DNA of 7,990 nucleotides from VBAS01 sp035318985. Its GTDB lineage: Bacteria > Bacteroidota > Bacteroidia > Chitinophagales > Chitinophagaceae. Position numbers and translations under genes: made by a program. The number at the start of each line of letters is the position of its first letter. The stretch's first letter is position 1. Below are positions 6,635-7,990 of the stretch, piece after piece. A model generated the notes under the pieces. The model saw only the letters and a list, made by a program, of their open reading frames with translations. It was not told the origin of the DNA and ran no database searches. Location: positions 1 through 7,990 of the forward strand of contig DATHDP010000064.1 of the NCBI GenBank assembly GCA_035318985.1. The letters are read 5' to 3'.

Positions 6635-7231
6635 TTAATTGAGTTCTTTTATCATAATTTTCTTCCATCTCACTTTTATACCTCCGCCGTCATGAATTTG
6701 CAAAGCAATAAATCCATTGCCTGCACCGATCTTTTCATCTTTAATGTAGATCATTTGATGACCATTGAGCCAGGTGGTCACTTCATCTCCGACTACTTTT
6801 AGTTTGAGTTTATTCCATTTGCCTGTTTTCAAATATTTTTCATGTGTTGAATCAGGTTGTATCAGCCAGCCACGACCATACGATTCATAAATGCCACCCG
6901 TATGATGATTGATCGGAGCTACTTCGCATTGCCAGCCACTGATCTTTACACCCTCTATTGATGAACGAAAGAAAACACCACTGTTCCCATTAGCTTCCTG
7001 TTTGAATTCAAGTGTCAGTTCAAAATTTTTATAAGTTTTGTTTGTTGAGAGATAACCATATTGTTTATCTGGTCCGCTTTCACAAACAAGATCTCCATTG
7101 TCTACAAACCACTTTTCAGTGCCATTTATTTTCCAGCCTGAAAGGTCTTTTTCGTTGAATAACGAAACTTTATTCTGTGCCGTGGTTAGTAATGAATAAA
7201 ACAAACAAATAACCAGTAATCTAATTTTCAT
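6635..7231 (-). CDS. exported DUF1080 protein, 3-keto-disaccharide hydrolase-like (PF06439)
   Basis: A 198-residue secreted protein of the DUF1080 family, now named 3-keto-disaccharide hydrolase, with a concanavalin/LamG-like beta-sandwich. A signal peptide covers about 1-19 (MKIR, hydrophobic core, then LLTTAQ). There is no lipobox Cys after it, so the mature protein is probably soluble in the periplasm or secreted. Family hallmarks are SLFNEKDLSGWK at 23-34, FELTLEFK at 70-77, NSGVFFRS at 83-90, GWQCEV at 99-104, TGGIYE at 111-116, GKWNKLKLKVVGD at 137-149, the TTWLNG strand at 152-157, and GFIALQIHDGGG at 173-184. Length is near a single domain with no fusion. Relatives act on 3-keto-glycosides in oxidative sugar breakdown, but no 3-keto-sugar dehydrogenase or other partner is in view, so the substrate is unproven. 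It is first in a two-gene minus-strand unit and is transcribed away from the permease gene. Confidence 0.9.
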   Translation of the reverse strand: MKIRLLVICLFYSLLTTAQNKVSLFNEKDLSGWKINGTEKWFVDNGDLVCESGPDKQYGYLSTNKTYKNFELTLEFKQEANGNSGVFFRSSIEGVKISGWQCEVAPINHHTGGIYESYGRGWLIQPDSTHEKYLKTGKWNKLKLKVVGDEVTTWLNGHQMIYIKDEKIGAGNGFIALQIHDGGGIKVRWKKIMIKELN

Positions 7232-7321
7232 ATTTCAATTTTATTTCACGGAAGTTACAGATAAGTTGAATTCAGTAAAAGGCAAGCTGCTTTCATATCT
7301 TTTGTTATCTTACCTGCTTTT
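7232..7321. promoter_or_regulatory. divergent promoter region between DUF1080 and permease genes
   Basis: This 90-base spacer must hold the start signals for both directions. On the plus strand TATCTTTTG (7296-7304) is a -7-like element with one extra base, 17 bases before the permease ATG. On the minus strand TAACTTCC (complement of 7250-7257) keeps TAnnTT and lies 19 bases before the DUF1080 ATG. Neither has a convincing -33 element. No operator-like repeat is obvious. Confidence 0.4.
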
Positions 7322-7990
7322 ATGCCACAACACCAGGATTTTAAACGAACCGTCGGATTGTCTACAGCAACAGCTCTTGTCATCACTACCATTATCGGGT
7401 CCGGCATTTTTATGCGCCCAGCTGAAATGGCAGCATTGCTTGGTTCTCCTGTTTTAATTTTTGCAGTATGGATCATCGCGGGTCTTTTTACTATGCTTTC
7501 AGTGATGGTATTGGCCGAGGTCGCAGCTATGATCCCGGAAACAGGCGGTAATTATGCTTTTATGCGTCACATGTATGGGGATTTCTGGTCTTACTTATAC
7601 GGGTGGGCTGCATTTGCAGTTATGAATTGTGCCGGCGGGGCCGGCATTGCCTTTATTACTTCTCAGTATTTGGAATATTTTTTTAAGCTTCCTCGTTTCT
7701 CACCAGAAATAGAACAATCTGTTATTTTTCATATTCCGTTGGTTGGTGATCTGCTTCCACTACAAGATTTTGGAGTAAAAATTCTTACCATAATAATTCT
7801 ATGCGTCTTCACCTGGGTAAGTTACCGGAGTACAAAGTCAAGTGGTATACTGATGAATATCTTTTCCGCAGCAAAAGTTGCAGCTATCGTTTTATTGGTT
7901 GGTGGTTTATTTATTTCGGGTAAAGGGTCCTTTTCAAATTTTATTCAATCATCTGAATTAATAAAACCAGCAGGTTTTGCACTTGTCACA
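7322..7990 (+). CDS. amino acid permease, APC superfamily (partial, cut by window end)
   Basis: The N-terminal 223 codons of an inner-membrane amino acid transporter, open to the last base of the window with no stop. The ATG at 7322 gives MPQHQDFKRTVGLSTATALV followed by TTIIGSGIF at 22-30, whose GSGIF is the unwound part of helix 1 that binds the substrate in APC/LAT-type transporters. PETGGNYAFMRHMYG at 72-86 is the conserved loop after helix 2 of this family. Five hydrophobic helices can be seen (about 11-31, 43-69, 89-120, 152-170, 178-200). Family members usually have 430-500 residues, so roughly half of the gene lies beyond the window. Amino acid, exchanger or symporter mode cannot be told from this part. 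It is divergent from the DUF1080 unit. Helix order and motifs make the family call firm. Confidence 0.9.
   Translation, partial: MPQHQDFKRTVGLSTATALVITTIIGSGIFMRPAEMAALLGSPVLIFAVWIIAGLFTMLSVMVLAEVAAMIPETGGNYAFMRHMYGDFWSYLYGWAAFAVMNCAGGAGIAFITSQYLEYFFKLPRFSPEIEQSVIFHIPLVGDLLPLQDFGVKILTIIILCVFTWVSYRSTKSSGILMNIFSAAKVAAIVLLVGGLFISGKGSFSNFIQSSELIKPAGFALVT

Noticed and set aside
7255..7476. Small open frames on both strands over the permease start (plus 7266-7457, minus 7255-7476)
   Set aside because: The permease frame from 7322 has clear family motifs and is open to the window end; the other frames are overlaps without recognisable content.
1..7990. Mobile element, defence system, CRISPR array or structured RNA gene
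   Set aside because: No transposase, integrase, terminal repeats, spaced direct repeats or tRNA/rRNA-like sequence was seen, and intergenic gaps are all under 100 bases.

Overview
The window looks like ordinary chromosomal DNA from a member of the Bacteroidota, most likely the Chitinophagaceae or a close relative. This is inferred from the AT-rich coding style, the lack of strong Shine-Dalgarno sequences, several TAnnTTTG-like -7 promoter elements of the Bacteroidota type, export signals ending in SQ or AQ, and the overall look of the proteins. No taxonomic search was possible. I see no insertion sequence, integrase, phage gene, CRISPR array, tRNA or rRNA.

Layout. The left edge holds a complete groEL (6-1643), which starts 5 bases into the window, so any groES partner would lie just outside. 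A clear intrinsic terminator (1669-1699) closes that unit. Three more plus-strand genes follow, each with a possible promoter of its own: an exported beta-lactamase-fold serine hydrolase (1738-3249), a rhomboid intramembrane protease (best start 3311, to 4009), and a YbiT-like ABC-F ATPase (4090-5715). The ABC-F gene converges with a two-gene minus-strand unit. In its transcription order this unit is an exported DUF1080 / 3-keto-disaccharide hydrolase-like protein (7231-6635) and, 6 bases later, a five-helix membrane protein with a C-terminal SRPBCC-like domain (6628-5732). A 90-base divergent spacer separates this unit from an amino acid permease of the APC superfamily, which starts at 7322 and runs off the right edge.

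How the genes relate. There is no single pathway. Chaperonin, rhomboid protease and ABC-F translation factor are housekeeping or quality-control functions. The serine hydrolase, DUF1080 protein and permease act at or beyond the cell envelope. Only the DUF1080 and SRPBCC-membrane genes look like a true operon.

The most noteworthy observation is in the ABC-F protein. NBD1 has intact Walker motifs and NBD2 an intact LSGGEK signature, so one composite ATP site is complete. The other site is eroded in all three of its parts: the NBD1 signature is lost, the NBD2 Walker A is lost, and the NBD2 catalytic glutamate is glutamine. I do not see a novel multi-gene system here.
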